DNA of 64,000 bases, taken from NCBI GenBank assembly GCA_033064195.1, contig JARBJD010000055.1:186001-250000 (forward strand), given 5' to 3'. The stretch's first letter is position 1. Each line of letters opens with the position of its first letter. Positions 1 to 12,400 of this stretch are shown here, one piece after another. Position numbers and translations under genes: made by a program. Source of the DNA: Blattamonas nauphoetae (lineage: Eukaryota > Preaxostyla > Oxymonadida). The notes below the pieces were generated by a model. The model was not told where the DNA came from and made no database searches. It worked only from the letters and a program-made list of their open reading frames with translations.

Positions 1-719
1 TTCCACCATCACTCGATAAACAACCTCAAATCACAAGAAGCACAAACACCACAATAATCAATATATGAACAATATCCAACAAAAAAAACAACAAAATCAA
101 CAAAAATCAACAAGAAAACAACATTTCAAAAACAAACTTCGCGAGCCACAAGAACTCCACGCAATCTGTGGTCTTTCACAATATCTGCAAGCGACTGTTC
201 CCCAAGTTCCATCACTATCACTTTCATGTTGTCCATCGATGCCAATTCTTTCAGTCCAACAATTCCTGGATGCGCGAACTTTCGAAGTCGATTAACTTCG
301 CGATCGATTCGTTCCTTGTCTTTCGCGGCCATGCACGGAATCATCTTTCCCGCATAATGTCTCTGAGTTGAAAACTCAATCATTTCCACAACACTTCCGA
401 AGCCTCCAGAGCTGATTGTTCGAACGAACGAATCTGAACAAACACAAAAATAATATTCCACTTTGGATCGTGAAAATGGAACATACATCCATCTGGAACT
501 TTGAAAACATCCGTCATTTCCGCAGTTCTGTCCGATGTCAAATGGTTGACACGTGGATCCCCCCATTAACAAATTCAATCCCCGTTTGTGAACAAATAAA
601 TGAGTACTCTCGATCCAAACACTGTATGAAGTGCTCAGCCACTCACTCCCTACATATGACCAAATCTGAGCTGAGTTGAAGTCCTTCTTTCCCCTCTCTG
701 AGCAGCGCTCTATTATCAC
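1..719 (-). CDS. protein kinase, N-lobe, partial at window edge
   Basis: Minus-strand reading begins near 719 and runs off the left edge. The kinase N-lobe is clear: a glycine loop SSGGFGSV followed by the VAIK-type lysine in AGKMI, then an alpha-C region (KERIDREVNRLRKFAHPGIV) and a hinge region ending VIVMELGEQSL. The exon ends at 138 after LVARE. An intron from 137 down to 25 (113 bp, GT-AG) joins to VVYRVMVE at 24-1, which is the same splice position and sequence style as the kinase at 7.1-9.2 kb. The catalytic loop and activation segment lie outside the window. The first ~90 residues before the glycine loop are poorly kinase-like and may include another intron, with a possible acceptor near 431, so the true start is uncertain. 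Family is probably NEK-like or an unclassified Ser/Thr kinase. Confidence 0.75.
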
Positions 720-1356
720 GCATTTCAGAGGAATCCCACAATACTGATGAGGATCACAGACCTCCGCCCTGGATCTCCATCGACGTTCTTACCATTTCAT
801 GCTCACTGGAAGATCCACTTCCGATTTGTTGATGATGGCCGCCCGAATCATTGCCAGTATCTTATGCGTGCCTCTGACGATTATGATCACTTGAACTCGA
901 TCCAAACGAGTGTGTAATGATTCACACTCATTGCCCTCTCCACATGGCTTTCCATTGATCTGTGTATTGGAAGGGAAATGATGCCCAACTTCACCTCTCA
1001 GCCCCGATGCAGTCGAACCAGAATAAGATCAGACGAATAGAGAAACGATATACAATCGCTTGTCAGCAAGCAACGAAGCATCGTTGAACGCAACGTTATC
1101 TCCGAGAGGAAAGAGGAGCAATCCAGATTCTACGAGATTGCTTTTGGAGGTCACCCGACAACCCACAGACAACACCTGTCGAAGGAAACAGTGGAAAGAC
1201 AATAATAGTGACAAAAGAATGGTTGTTATCGAGATTGACACGATTCGAGGGTGAGAACAATGCTCGTTTTATGGTTTGATCGTTTGAGAAAACAAAGCGA
1301 AATAAGGAAAAATAATCAAGTGTGCTGTGAAGAATCGATTAACAGGGAAACACTCG
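720..1356. other. intergenic region between kinase and peptidase genes
   Basis: No convincing coding frame was seen. The only open frames here are short and unlike the neighbouring proteins. It contains the upstream region of the partial kinase and the 3' flank of the peptidase gene. Confidence 0.4.
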
Positions 1357-3035
1357 CTAGTACGTCGCGCCCAGCACAATCACAATTGCGATGAACGCGA
1401 CAACCATCACACCAATCGTGACGACCGACGCGAGGACGACAGGGTCAGTGAACTTGAAGCCAACGGGGACGACATTCTGGGCGAGCCAGTCCTTCAGCAT
1501 CTCGATCTCGTACCGTCGGACATTCTTGAGGGGTTGGGAGTCGGATGGAGCGGGTGTGTGCAGGTCCACACAATGCGACCCGTCCTTGATCACAAACACG
1601 CCCCACTTCTGCCGTTCCACTCTTCCGTCTTCGGGCACGACGTGGCCGCCGTTGGATGTGCCCGCTGTGGATGTGCGTGTGGCGAGCGAGGCGTTCAGGA
1701 TGCTCAGCATCTTCCACGGATCCTTCTCCCCGTTCGAGAAGATGATGTTGTTCCCCTTCACATCCAACCCTCCGTATCGCCTGTTGATCCCCTCAATGTC
1801 GGGAACAAGCTCCTTCCCGAAGATCGCCTTGCACAGGTCCAGATGGTATTGCGAGTCGATCAGCGCTGACCGCAGCGAGTTCTCCGCAGGAGCCACTTGG
1901 AAATACCCAAACTCCGTGCACACTTGGTACATCCACTGTCGGGAGCTCTGCGTCTCCGACACGACGTCCGACGAGAGTCGCTCGCGAGACGACGAGAAGT
2001 CGAAGCAGTCCGTCTCCAAATATTCGAAAATCGTCCCCACAAACTTGTTCATCCGTTCCTTCAGGGTGGGGATCGACTCGTCGTCCAGTGTGTCGCAGAG
2101 CAGTTTGATTGTTTGTTTCTTCGCTGGCCCGTCGTCCTGGTTGTATTGGATGGCGTACGACACGGCGTCGGCAACAACATAAAGATAATCGACTTTGTTG
2201 CTCAGCTGCGTGCACTTCAGAGTCTCGCGTTCTTTCTCGTAATCCGCCACAACTGCTGCTTCCACTTCCTTCGTCGCTGCCTGCACAGCTGCTCGGCACT
2301 TCGCATCGATCGCTTCCGAGATCGCTTGGTCGTATTCTGGAAAGTCCATCTGCGCCAGAACAGGGCCAGACGACGCGATCGACGCGAACGTGATGTGAGG
2401 ATACATCGTTCGGAACCACGCACTCATCGCCCCCGCATAGCTCCCGCCCGTCACAATAATGTGTTTGATGTTGTGCGACTTCAGCTCGCCTGCTCGCAGG
2501 AAGTCCACGAACGTCGCAAGGTCGGCGAGCGCTTGCTGCGAAGAGAGATATTTCAGGTTGTCTGTGGTGAGTGCTGCAAAAGGATGCGACTTGCCGTAAT
2601 ATCGGTGCTCGAGGGACACCGCCACGGCTTCGAATTGTTCGGCCAGAACTGTTTAAGATAATTTCAACAAAAACATGAGATTTCAAGAATAATAAGAGGA
2701 AGAACGAAAGTTGTGATTAAATAATGTGTAAAAAACGCAAAAATGCTTTTTCACAAACCATTCACAAAACCAGAGCTAGCAGCGTTGGCAGGCATCACAG
2801 ATTCGCCACTGATGTCCAGAATCAACGTGTGAGAGTTCTTGTAGTACAGAGTGTTGATCACATATCGTTGATCGAACGTTGTAGTACTCTGTGGATCGAA
2901 GTGATCGAGTTTCTGCTTGAATGTCTTGTACTCCGCATTTGAGCGTAACGTCTGATTGGTCCGCGAAACAAAGTCAGGGTTAAATTTCAGATAGGCACTA
3001 CAGAGTGTGATCAACGAAATAGCTGTTGACAACAT
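1357..3035 (-). CDS. serine carboxypeptidase, family S28 (lysosomal Pro-X carboxypeptidase-like), membrane anchored
   Basis: Two exons, 3035-2759 and 2648-1357, with a 110-bp GT-AG intron (2758-2649) falling after the first base of a valine codon; the spliced protein is 522 aa. It starts with a hydrophobic signal-like stretch (MLSTAISLITLCSAYL) and then the S28 entry motif KTFKQKLDHFDP. The nucleophile elbow GGSYAGAMSAW carries the catalytic Ser. The Asp (SNGEKDPW) and His (KDGSHCVDL) follow late in the protein, as in PRCP and DPP7. S28 enzymes cleave after proline in lysosomal or secreted settings. Unusually, the C-terminus ends in a long hydrophobic helix (about the last 30 residues, VVLASVVTIGVMVVAFIAIV), which suggests a type I membrane-anchored enzyme on the lysosomal or cell surface. 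Confidence 0.93.
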
Positions 3036-3176
3036 CCCGATTCGTCCTAATTTCTTATTTCATCGCCCTTAATTGAAAAGATAACACTGCAAAAGATGTG
3101 AATTATTGCCGGATGATTGTGAAATGAGCCAATGAAGACTGATCAAAGAAGAAAAGCATGATGCAAGGTTGTCGCC

Positions 3177-3822
3177 TCAGATTTTGGTGATTTTTTGGGC
3201 TTCCAATTTTGGATTAAGTTCCGTTAGTGGGTTCTTTCCAGTTTTCCAATCATATTTACACGAATGGGATTCTGGAAGACGATGAGACGTGCAGAAGCAT
3301 TCACCGCATTTGCATTCGAAGCCCATCACGCCCACTTTTTTCTGGCAGACTCCGCAACGTTTAGGCCCACTGGGTTTGACGGCAGGAGTCTCCACCACCG
3401 TTGGTTCGGTTGGAGGAGGTTGTGGTGTTGTGAGGGGTACTAAGAATGAAGAAAAATGTACGGATCAAGGAAGGATCAAATATTGATGGGTGATCAAAAA
3501 TGAAACAAATAGAAGAAAGGAGTTCTTGCAAACATGGTGGGGTGACCACAGAGGGAGTGGGAAGTGAAATGGGGGTCTGGAGGGGTGTTGGTTGGGTCCG
3601 CACATTTTGCTGATTCATTTGTTCTCTGTAACACTTTGAACACATCCCGAGGGTGTTCGGATTGCTATGAAAACAAGGTAAAGATGAAAGATATGACGAT
3701 ACAAAGGATGATAGAGTAAAATAAGGTGAACGGAGAAAGTTGGGAACAAACCCGAAAAAGCCACAGCCGTTTGCACATTGCTGCGGTTGTGTAGAGGTTG
3801 GTTGGTGGGTTTGTTGACTCAT
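3177..3822 (-). CDS. A20/AN1 zinc-finger protein (ZFAND/stress-associated protein type)
   Basis: Three exons (3822-3752, 3664-3534, 3439-3177) separated by GT-AG introns of 87 and 94 bp give a 154-aa protein. The N-terminal A20 finger reads CANGCGFFGNPNTLGMCSKC across the first splice. A Pro/Thr-rich linker follows, then a C-terminal AN1 finger with the pattern C-x2-C-x9-C-x-C-x4-C-x2-H-x5-H-x-C (starts KRCGVCQKK). The order and the length of ~150 aa match stress-associated proteins and ZFAND5/6, which bind ubiquitin and act in proteasome or stress responses. The start was chosen at MSQQTHQP because the A20 finger normally lies near the N-terminus; an in-frame upstream Met exists and cannot be excluded. 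Confidence 0.9.
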
Positions 3823-4029
3823 GATGACTATGAGGGATACGAAATGATATCCGAGGTCGAGGCGAGGTGAAAAAATATTGGTTCCCATGATTAAAATTGT
3901 GAAGCAGGTCAATTAACCTTCGCTCCCTGCATTTACCAGAATAAGGCACACACAGCGTGTTTAAATTCATACAAAGAGGATATATCTACGAACGGGCATC
4001 TCCGTGCTTGGGTTTTTGAGAGCTGTCCG

Positions 4030-5930
4030 ATCTTGCCCAGATTCCTCTGCTTGATCAATATCAACACTCTCTTCTCACTGTTTGGCTTCTCCATCATTCA
4101 TCCTCCCGTTTTATCAACCTCTTTCTATCTTCAGAGTTCTGGTGTTACAACTACATTACTTTCAGCAACCACAGACTCTGACGTGACAACCTTCAAGAGA
4201 TTTGACGTTGCTCTACTCATTTCATCAAGTGGAGCCCTCTGAATTAGTCCTTCTTTCGAGAAATTTCTCTCCAGATCGCAACTGAAACCAACCCGATCCT
4301 TCCTCGATCAGTTTTCCCCCATCCCGAGGATATTCCGATCTCAGTTGCCTCGAATTCATGTGAAAGCATTCCTTCTTTAATGTTTTCCTATGAAATATGT
4401 GTATTCTACTCTCTGAACATCCAATCATAATCTCCAACACCCACATCCTCGTAAAACTGGAATCAGGAACATTGATTTACCATCAGCTTTTCTCAACCCT
4501 TTCGATGTACGATTCCCTCGTTTTCCATTCACGATATTTGCTTCGCAATGCCTCCCAAATCTTTCAGAATCAACGTCGATCAGCCGAAATCCATGCAATC
4601 CATAAATATGCAACATTCACCCATTTTCGCGGTCACAACAACATCAACAAACGGTGAACTTGGTGTTCAAGCGTCGTTATCTCTCTCCTACCATCTCATT
4701 ACCCACAATGATGAATCCACTCTCAATTCTCACTTCCTCTCGCCCGCCTCCATCTCGTTGGCAATAACTGACAGCCTCGAGAACAAAATCCCATCCCTCA
4801 CTGTTTCCCCAATATTTCGTTCTGTCATATCGAACAGAAATCGATTTTCCATTCGCGACATCCAACGATCTCTCTCGCTCTGAGATTCTTCACCGAAACG
4901 GAAGGAAAATTGATTTTTGGATCATTCATCACAGCTTTGAATGTATTTCCTCCCCCATCTCCCACACTCACCTCCAAAAAGTTCAATAATGGTGTCCAAT
5001 CTTTCCGACAGATTTCTTTCGTTGAATCGTCAAGCCCACTCCCACAGAGCTTGTCGTCATTCGCTCTGGTGTCACGGAACAGCCATGAACTCATATTATG
5101 TCACTATCTTCGAAACGGAAAGGCCGAAACAATTGACGTGAAAGTTCGAAACTCTGCTCGGATGATAGCTGCCTTCATCACACCATCGGAACTGTTGAGA
5201 GGGACAACACCATCTCCGTCTTGTTTCTTGGAGTTGGTTGACGGGAGTGACTGCATCTGACGATATTGGTGGACAGAGGACATGGCCCGCCACAAGTGTC
5301 AAGATATCGAATCGGAAGGATTATGGATGGAATGACGCAGGAACCCACACTGACGGCAACAGGAACGGATGTACATGGCGTTAATCGCTGATACAATCAG
5401 CCGTGGTTCACTGGCTCGTGACTTTGTCTCGTGCCGAATCTCAGCTGTTCTCGGAACCATCAAACGGGAATGGAGATTGACCTCGCCCTGTGAGCGCCCG
5501 GTTTCTTGCATCCATCCCCACATTCGGCATTGCTCTCTCCTCCCTTCACGAGACGAGTCAAACTGAATTGGAGTCCGCTCCCGTTCACAACTCAACGAAA
5601 ATTCTGATGTCTTTCATCAACACTCAACTACACTCTGACCGTCGCACAAAGCAGTTCCCATCGGCACGCTCGTTTCATGCCTCTGATTCCTCGCTTATTC
5701 GCTTCAAAAACACATTCAGGTGGAAGGGGATCAGTTCCAACTCCAAAAGTCCTCGCGTTGTTTCATTTGGCGTGTTTCTCCAACAGACACGTTCGTTGTG
5801 CTGAGTGAGCCCGAAAAGACGCGATTCATCGCTTATCCGGCGGATCGGGTGAAGGCGAACAGGGAAGCAAAGGGGATGAGAAGTCGGGTCGGACGTACTG
5901 AGCTCGCAGTTGACTTCGGAAGGACCTGAG
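4030..5930 (+). pseudogene. decayed coding region, family not recognised
   Basis: A series of short overlapping plus-strand frames (for example 4548-4883, 4910-5260, 5369-5566, 5490-5804) with protein-like composition but repeated stops and frame changes. No domain was recognised. It could be the remains of a surface protein or a spacer with biased composition. Its extent is approximate. Confidence 0.3.
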
Positions 5931-6786
5931 TTCTCAGACGCGACGACGCAGAGTTCGTTTGAGTGGCCGTTCTCTGCATCGATCTCTTTGGCAGCGCATG
6001 CGTTGAGCCAGCCTGTTGCAGACGCGAACGAGGCAGCTGAAATGGAGTGGATGAGGGAGTCTCATGGACATGGGATGATTTGGAATGGGAGGGTGGGAGT
6101 CGGGAGGTGGAAAGGGGATGGAGTGGGAAGTGTGCGAGTGGTGTGGCTGGACAAGGAAAGAAGACTTGTTGGGAAGGCGTGGGGACTGGAGAGGAAGAGG
6201 ATGTGGATGGAGGTGAAGTTGGAGGATGGTGGTCGGATTGTTTGAAGTTGGGGTTGGAAGGTCGGTCAGGACTTGGACACTGGATTTGGTGTCTTCTGTC
6301 AGCGAACCACAGGGTCGTCTGTTTGGGCAGGGAAGACGGATGGTTGGCAGGGAAGACGGATGGTTGGGAGGGAAGACGGATGGTTGGGAGGGAAGACGGA
6401 TGGTTGGGAGGGAAGACGGATGGTTGGGAGGGAAGACGGATGGTTGGCAGGAGCACAGCTCGAACACATCCTCGTGTGAACATGGAATCGCTCTTGTTTG
6501 GTGGGATGGGTTGCGCGACGAGTAGTTCGGACGATGGGAAGGGGCTGTGAGAGTCGGAAGGTGAAGGAAGGATGGAAGGTGTGTCGGAAGAAGAGGAGTT
6601 TGTGAGAGATTGGGGGAGTGTGTTTGTTGAGAAAGATGAAGTGACTCTTCTTCTTGTTTTGGAGTGTGTAAGACTTGATGAGGTGGTCCTTTGCAACCAG
6701 AAGACCCGATTTAGTTTCTCATGTTTGGCAAGACCCTTCTCTCTGTTTCTGAAACAATTCGAGAGAGTGCCAATCATTTGGGCCAT
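5833..6786 (-). CDS. Pro/Ser-rich low-complexity ORF, hypothetical
   Basis: Open minus-strand frame of 317 aa, rich in Pro, Ser and Thr, with no domain. Part of it is generated by a 20-bp tandem repeat (6331-6450) that opens several frames on both strands, so length alone is weak evidence. It could be a disordered protein or a chance frame in biased DNA. Confidence 0.25.
   Translation of the reverse strand: MAQMIGTLSNCFRNREKGLAKHEKLNRVFWLQRTTSSSLTHSKTRRRVTSSFSTNTLPQSLTNSSSSDTPSILPSPSDSHSPFPSSELLVAQPIPPNKSDSMFTRGCVRAVLLPTIRLPSQPSVFPPNHPSSLPTIRLPSQPSVFPANHPSSLPKQTTLWFADRRHQIQCPSPDRPSNPNFKQSDHHPPTSPPSTSSSSPVPTPSQQVFFPCPATPLAHFPLHPLSTSRLPPSHSKSSHVHETPSSTPFQLPRSRLQQAGSTHALPKRSMQRTATQTNSASSRLRTQVLPKSTASSVRPTRLLIPFASLFAFTRSAG
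6331..6450. repeat. 20-bp tandem repeat, 6 copies
   Basis: The unit GGAAGACGGATGGTTGGGAG is repeated six times head to tail with one variable base (GGCAG versus GGGAG). The period is not a multiple of three, so the encoded peptide changes frame between units. Confidence 0.95.
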
Positions 6787-7078
6787 AGTGGAAGAATCAG
6801 GAGAAAGAACCAGAAATGCACAAACAGTTCACTTCTTTGGGAATGGAGCTTTTGACGAGAAAACTGTCATCCTCGACTAGCTCACTCACTTCGTCTGTTA
6901 TCTATCCTGACCAAACACAGAGTGTGATTCGATCCGTTCTTCGACCAGTCCTCCCTCTCTTCCATTTCACGTTTCAGAACAGAAACACCATTCGACTGTT
7001 TTTGTGTGTGTGTGTGTGTGTGAAAGGAATAATGAAGAGAGAACAGATAGAGGAGAGTTTGAAGTGGCGTGTTCTGCT

Positions 7079-9226
7079 TTATTCATCCATCGCGACAGTA
7101 CTCGTTCCTCCAACCATCTGCGGCGAGGACACAACTTCAGCTGACTCAATCTCAACAGCATCGTTCTCAGTCCAGAGGCACACAGCGAATCGGAAGGGAA
7201 CTGGGATGTTCGTGAAGAAGACTGGCGCTGTCTCTCCATCTTGCGACAGTTTCAGTGTTCGCTTTCCTTCTCGTCCATCTGCCTCCAACACCACTCGCTG
7301 TCCCTCTCTTCCTCCCAAACACGCTGATCCTTTGTTTGTACATTTGTTGTTCTGCACGGTATTTCGATGATACGGATTCAAGTTCCATCCTGCTCCTCCC
7401 TTCAGACCGAGAAAGTTGTATGTGAGAGCCTCGTTGCTCAGACTGGACGAGATGATCCCAACTGCGAAATAGCCGCTCGGTCCATTTCTGATTGTGAGTG
7501 ACAGACGAGCCACTTCTGCCCCAAACTCGAACGAGACGAGCGAAGCTAGAGAATCTTGTGATTGTGTGAAGACATTTCCAGACAGTTCCCAGTTATTTCG
7601 GTTGAACAGTTCGATCGCTGCTGCTCCAATTTGAGATCGGATGACAGTTCCTTGTCTTGCTGCAGACGATGCGAGAGATCCATTTGAACGAACTCCACTC
7701 GAATGAGGTGCTGGCTGAAGAGGAGGTTGGGTCTGGTTCGATATCAATTCGGCCAACTCTCTCTCTAAACGAACATTCTTCTCCTTCTCTTTTTTTAACT
7801 CCGTTTCTAGTCGCTTGTTCCTCTCTTGTTCTTGCTGGAGGAGAAGTTCATGAGTCCGTTTGTGATCCTCCAATTCATTGCGTGTTGTTTCGAGTTCTTG
7901 GGTCACAAAGCGAGAGAGTGGTGTTTCGGGACCCAACACACTCTGAAGACGATTCGTTCGAACAAGTTCCGCTGACGAGATTCGGTGCGAAGGATTCTGA
8001 GAAAGTGAATGAAAAGAGGAAGAGATGAAGAGAGAGAAAGATGGAAGGAAAGAAAGAAGGAAAGAGAGACACACTTTGTTCAGAAGAAGAGAGAGAAGAA
8101 TCTGAACTTCTCCCACAATCCCAACCGAAGCACAAATCGATCCAATCTCAAATCCCAAAACTGATTGTTGAATCTCAACCGCATTCTCTCCAACAATCCA
8201 CCATCGACTTGTCAACATTTCCAAAAGAAGCTGCCCAAATGCCCACATGTCCCCCGCTGACGACCCAATCTCACGGTCTCTTCCCACTGTCCGAGAGAAC
8301 AATTCTGGCGCCCAAAACTGCATCGTTCCACATTCCGCCGAGTTGTTTGTTTTCAGCGTCTGAGTCCCCACAACTCCTCCAAAATCTCCTGAAACACCAC
8401 AAACAACAAATATCACAATCAAACAGCGAAACAGCAGAGAACCAAAAAATCATGAGGAAAGGGAAGAAACAGGAAGAAACAGGAAGAAATCGAGAGAGAA
8501 CAACAAACCAAGTTTCGCTGTCCCATCGGACCCAATCAGAACATTCGACCCCTTCAGATCTCCATAGATCTCTCCACGCGAATGTAGAAACGCAAGTCCA
8601 TCCAGAACATCTCGCATCACTCGATACACCCGCTGAAACACAACAACACAAAAACAATCACATAACAATAACAAGAAATCAACAGTAAACATCAACATAT
8701 TTACAATTTTGAAAATGTTGCAAAACATAACTCAAAATGAAGAAAGAGAAGCACACACCACAACATCCATCTTCCCTCCGAGTTTCTGAACTTCCGAAAT
8801 CTCAGATTCAAGCGAGTGAGAACACAGTTCCAGAACAACAAAATGCGCATTGTCTCCTTCAATCGCCTCCACAAACCCAACCACATTCCGATGTTGGTTC
8901 TCAGATAGTTTCCTGATTTCGTGTTCATTCTTCGAGAAATCTGATTCCGTCGAGAATGTCAGGATCTTCATCGCAAATCGTTCCCCTGTCGGTGTTTTCG
9001 ATACTTCGTGCACTGATCCAAAGCTTCCCTGGCCCAATGTTCGGATGAACTTGTCTGTCATGGAAACAAAAAAGGTTAAGAATGAAAGATTGGAACAGAT
9101 TGTTCTCAACAAGAAAGAACAATTTTGTTTAATGACCGGAACTTCAGAATCAAGAATCACACATGGTTCGGGAACCTTGACTTCAAATCGTTTTTTCGCT
9201 TTTGGTTTTGGATGAACTGTCGTCAT
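7079..9226 (-). CDS. protein kinase with coiled coil and C-terminal SPRY-like domain
   Basis: Four exons (9226-8759, 8632-8509, 8388-8075, 7996-7079) with GT-AG introns of 126, 120 and 78 bp keep frame and give 607 aa. Motifs in order: glycine loop GQGSFGSV; lysine in FAMKIL; catalytic loop GEIYGDLKGSNVL (Asp and Asn kept, but the usual HR pair is replaced); GDFG across the second splice; CGTMQFWAPEL activation-segment end; AGDMWAFGQLL. The kinase domain closes with LLLNKNPSHRISSAEL across the third splice. A charged heptad region (about 60 residues, QEQERNKRLETELKKEKEKN) is a coiled coil. The last ~180 residues look like a SPRY/B30.2-type beta domain (NGPSGYFAVGI, FAVCLWTENDAVEI). An alternative start is MTDKFIRT near 9061. 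Likely a cytosolic signalling kinase; the substrate is unknown. Confidence 0.85.
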
Positions 9227-9413
9227 TTCCGAATCGTGGTTTGATCACGGTAATTTCACAATTCGGATAAAGTGGCTCATACACGGAGAATTTTGCGTCA
9301 CTGCCTTACCATGAGGACAATTTCCATTCATTTTTCACATTTTCTTGTCAGTAGATTCTGAGTGAAGTGACGCCACTGATGCGATTCTCAACTCGCTCCC
9401 AAAACAAGACTCA
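9227..9413. other. short intergenic region
   Basis: It contains DNA homologous to the 3' flank of the gene ending at 19289 (compare 19350-19440), in inverted orientation, so the duplication that produced the fossil copy to the right extends past the coding end. Confidence 0.5.
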
Positions 9414-12400
9414 TTATCGCTCCTCTCTTGTCACACATTGACAAGTGTCATCGTCAGTTGCTGCCGAAGATGGCAGTTTCGATCTCGTTCTTGCTGATGG
9501 ATTCCTTTTCTCATGCTCGAGTCGTTCAAGTGTTTTCTTGACATGTTGGTACATGTGAGGGAAGTTTTGGGAAGAAACTCCCACAGTGCAACCATGAGTT
9601 GCTTGCATTCCTTTCCTTTCTTCAATTTAACGTCGACTGATCGGCCAGAATTTACATCCACATGACAAGTGATGAAGTCCACATAACAGACGATCCAGCA
9701 CACATGCTGCATCGCCAGCAGGATGTCATCTTCTCTCGCTGCACTCCCTCTCGCGTGCAGACTCGGTTCACAAACAGAGTGGATGGTTGACCAGAAATGA
9801 AGCCTCGGAGCGAGAGTTATCGTGAGTGAACCGAAAAAGGCGAGAAGAGACCACGCCTGCTGAAGAAGATATTGGTTGTCTGCGAAAATCTCTTGGCGAC
9901 GGAAGTTCAATTCAGGAGGAAGACGTTTTTCCTCTTTTTCTGGTTCGCCTTCGAGAGCTTGTCAACATTCATGCTCGAGTCCCCACACAAGTTCATCCAA
10001 ATCACGCAACGCTCTCTGCCTCGCAACAATGATGTCGTCGGCGATATCGGCGATTGGAGGGAGGGCAGCCTTCCAGTCTTTCATGTCATCGTCCACCAGA
10101 ATCTCGTTGAGGGCGTTGATGTGAGCTGTCGTCTCGCTGAGTGATCCAAATGATGACACATTCGCTTCTCCGCATCTCTTCACGTATTCCTACACATCTC
10201 CAGCTATCGCCAGAAAAAAAAGACAAGCAGACACTCCGAAATCGCGGATTCTCCACGCCAGCGCCCAATCCCCAACTCAGCCACCAGCGATGGATGCACA
10301 GTTGGGCGTCCTCGTCTGATTCTCTCAGCAACTCCCCAACGTGCTCCAACGCAAGCATCATCTCATCTGCCCCAAACACACATCCGAGCTGAGTAGCAAC
10401 CGCGACAGTTCATCAAACTAAACAGCAGTGCAACGCGAGTGGCTCTCGCTTCTGAGCAACCATCCCTTCTGCCCGTTCCGCCTTTCGACCCAGTGTACGA
10501 CCAGAAGTCATCGTCGGACATGTTCCGCAGACTCGTCACCTGCCACAACAACTCCAATTCGCGCCACACACCCAGCAGACACTCTGAAATCGCTGATTCT
10601 CCACGCCACCGCCCAATCCCCGACTCAGCCACCAGCGACGGATGCACAGTTGGGAGGACTCGTCCGATTCTCTCCCGCAACTCCCCGACGTGCTCCAACG
10701 CAAGCATCATCTCATCTCCCCCAAACACACATCCGAGCCAAGCAGCAACGGCGAGGGTTCGTTCCTCAAACTCAAGAGCAGTACAACGCGAGTGGTTCTC
10801 GCTTCTGAGCAACCATCCCCTCTGCCCGTTCCGCCTCTTGACCCACTTCCCCCACCCACCTCTCAGCCTCCGAACCCAAATCTGCTGCTGGCCTGCTCAT
10901 TTCACGTTGTCTGTTCGTTGACAATGACTCGCCAGATCCACTTGGCGTGGGAGGCGATGGGTGGTGATTGTGAGGGGGATGGTGGGTATCCTCCCAAATT
11001 TGGCCGAATCCCCTAAATGGAGGTTGGGAGTCTGAGTTGGGAGGGTGTTCGATTGGAAGATCGACAGATCCAAAGTCTGCTACCAATGGAACGTGAGTAC
11101 GATGACATGGAGGGCTGAGTGGAGGGCAGAGGGGAGTGCGATACAGCTGACACGGGTGATGAATCCGCTGCTTGTTGGTGACGGCGATCGTCGTCGAGTG
11201 CCGCCTCTCTCGCTGCATCCTCCCCAACCTATCTCTCACAACTCGTTCCCGAAGAGTCGGCTGCTGCCCTCGCTGCATGCGCGTGCCGTGTCCAACGAGA
11301 GTAGGTTGTACCATCGACACGTTCAGCACGACCAGCGACGCGTGGCAGTTCGACACTTCCACGTTTGGCATTGTATTCGTCAGCGACGGGAACTGAATAC
11401 CAAGTCCAATCAGCTGTGTGTCTCATTCTGGCTCATCTCGTTCGTCCTCTCTTTCGGAGAGCGTCTTCAGAGCGCACAAGAATGGTGGCGAGGTGTCTGC
11501 ACTTCTGTTCATCAATCTGAGTTCCATTCCGCTCTTTCCGAGTCCGGCACGAATCGATTCATCACGTCGAGCATGAGAGGCATAAGCACGGTTGGTGAAC
11601 TCGAGGAGCATGCAATGCCAATTGTGTTGCAGAGAGGACAGCACGAACTTGTCTGTCGCGTCTCAACAACAAATCCGTCCAGAACGAAGTCAGCTCAGCG
11701 CGGCTCTCTCGTCCGTCTGCCGATCAAGCATCTGTTTGAATCTCTTTCATCATGTTCCCTCTCCTCAGTCTTCTTCAACTTCCACGACGAAGGAGCAATC
11801 TTCGCTTGAGCCTGCTCGGCTGGCTGTGCTGTCCGAGTGGGGGTGATGTGTGTGTTCACTAACGATCCGACGATCCCGACCATCCAACTGTCCTCGCACC
11901 TGCAATCGTCCCACCACTTCTCTCATCATCCTCCCGTGCGTGCCGAGCGGTGAGGCTGGCGACGCTGGTTGTCGAGGATGAGGCGTCGCACGATGCGCAT
12001 CGCCAGCTTCCCAGCATCCAAAACTCCCTTCAAGCAGTCCAACTGCCACTTTAACGTCGTCGACGCTGTTCCCGCTTCCATCCAGCGAGCAGACGCACGA
12101 CGCAGACCATTGCCCAGCGACAGACCGCGTCACTGCTCTTTCCGACATCGCACACTCATTCCGCGTGGAGAGAGTGGGGCGATTCTCCAAGTTCAGAGAG
12201 GTGCTGTTTGGGTTCGCCTGACTCGCTGCATCTGACGTCGTTCCGATTCCTTTGATTGAGCCAGCGTGGCAACACTGCAGTGCAAAGCAAGTCGCGAGCA
12301 TGTCGGCTGAGTTGGTTTCGTGATTGGCGACAGGGAATGCCTTGTGCAGCATCTCCAGAGGGTCGAGGGCTTCGGTGAGGACGTATTCAGCGCAGTTCGG

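Noticed and set aside
1391-2661. Long plus-strand ORFs opposite the S28 peptidase
   Set aside because: They are antisense shadows of a GC-rich coding exon with a clear catalytic triad on the minus strand.
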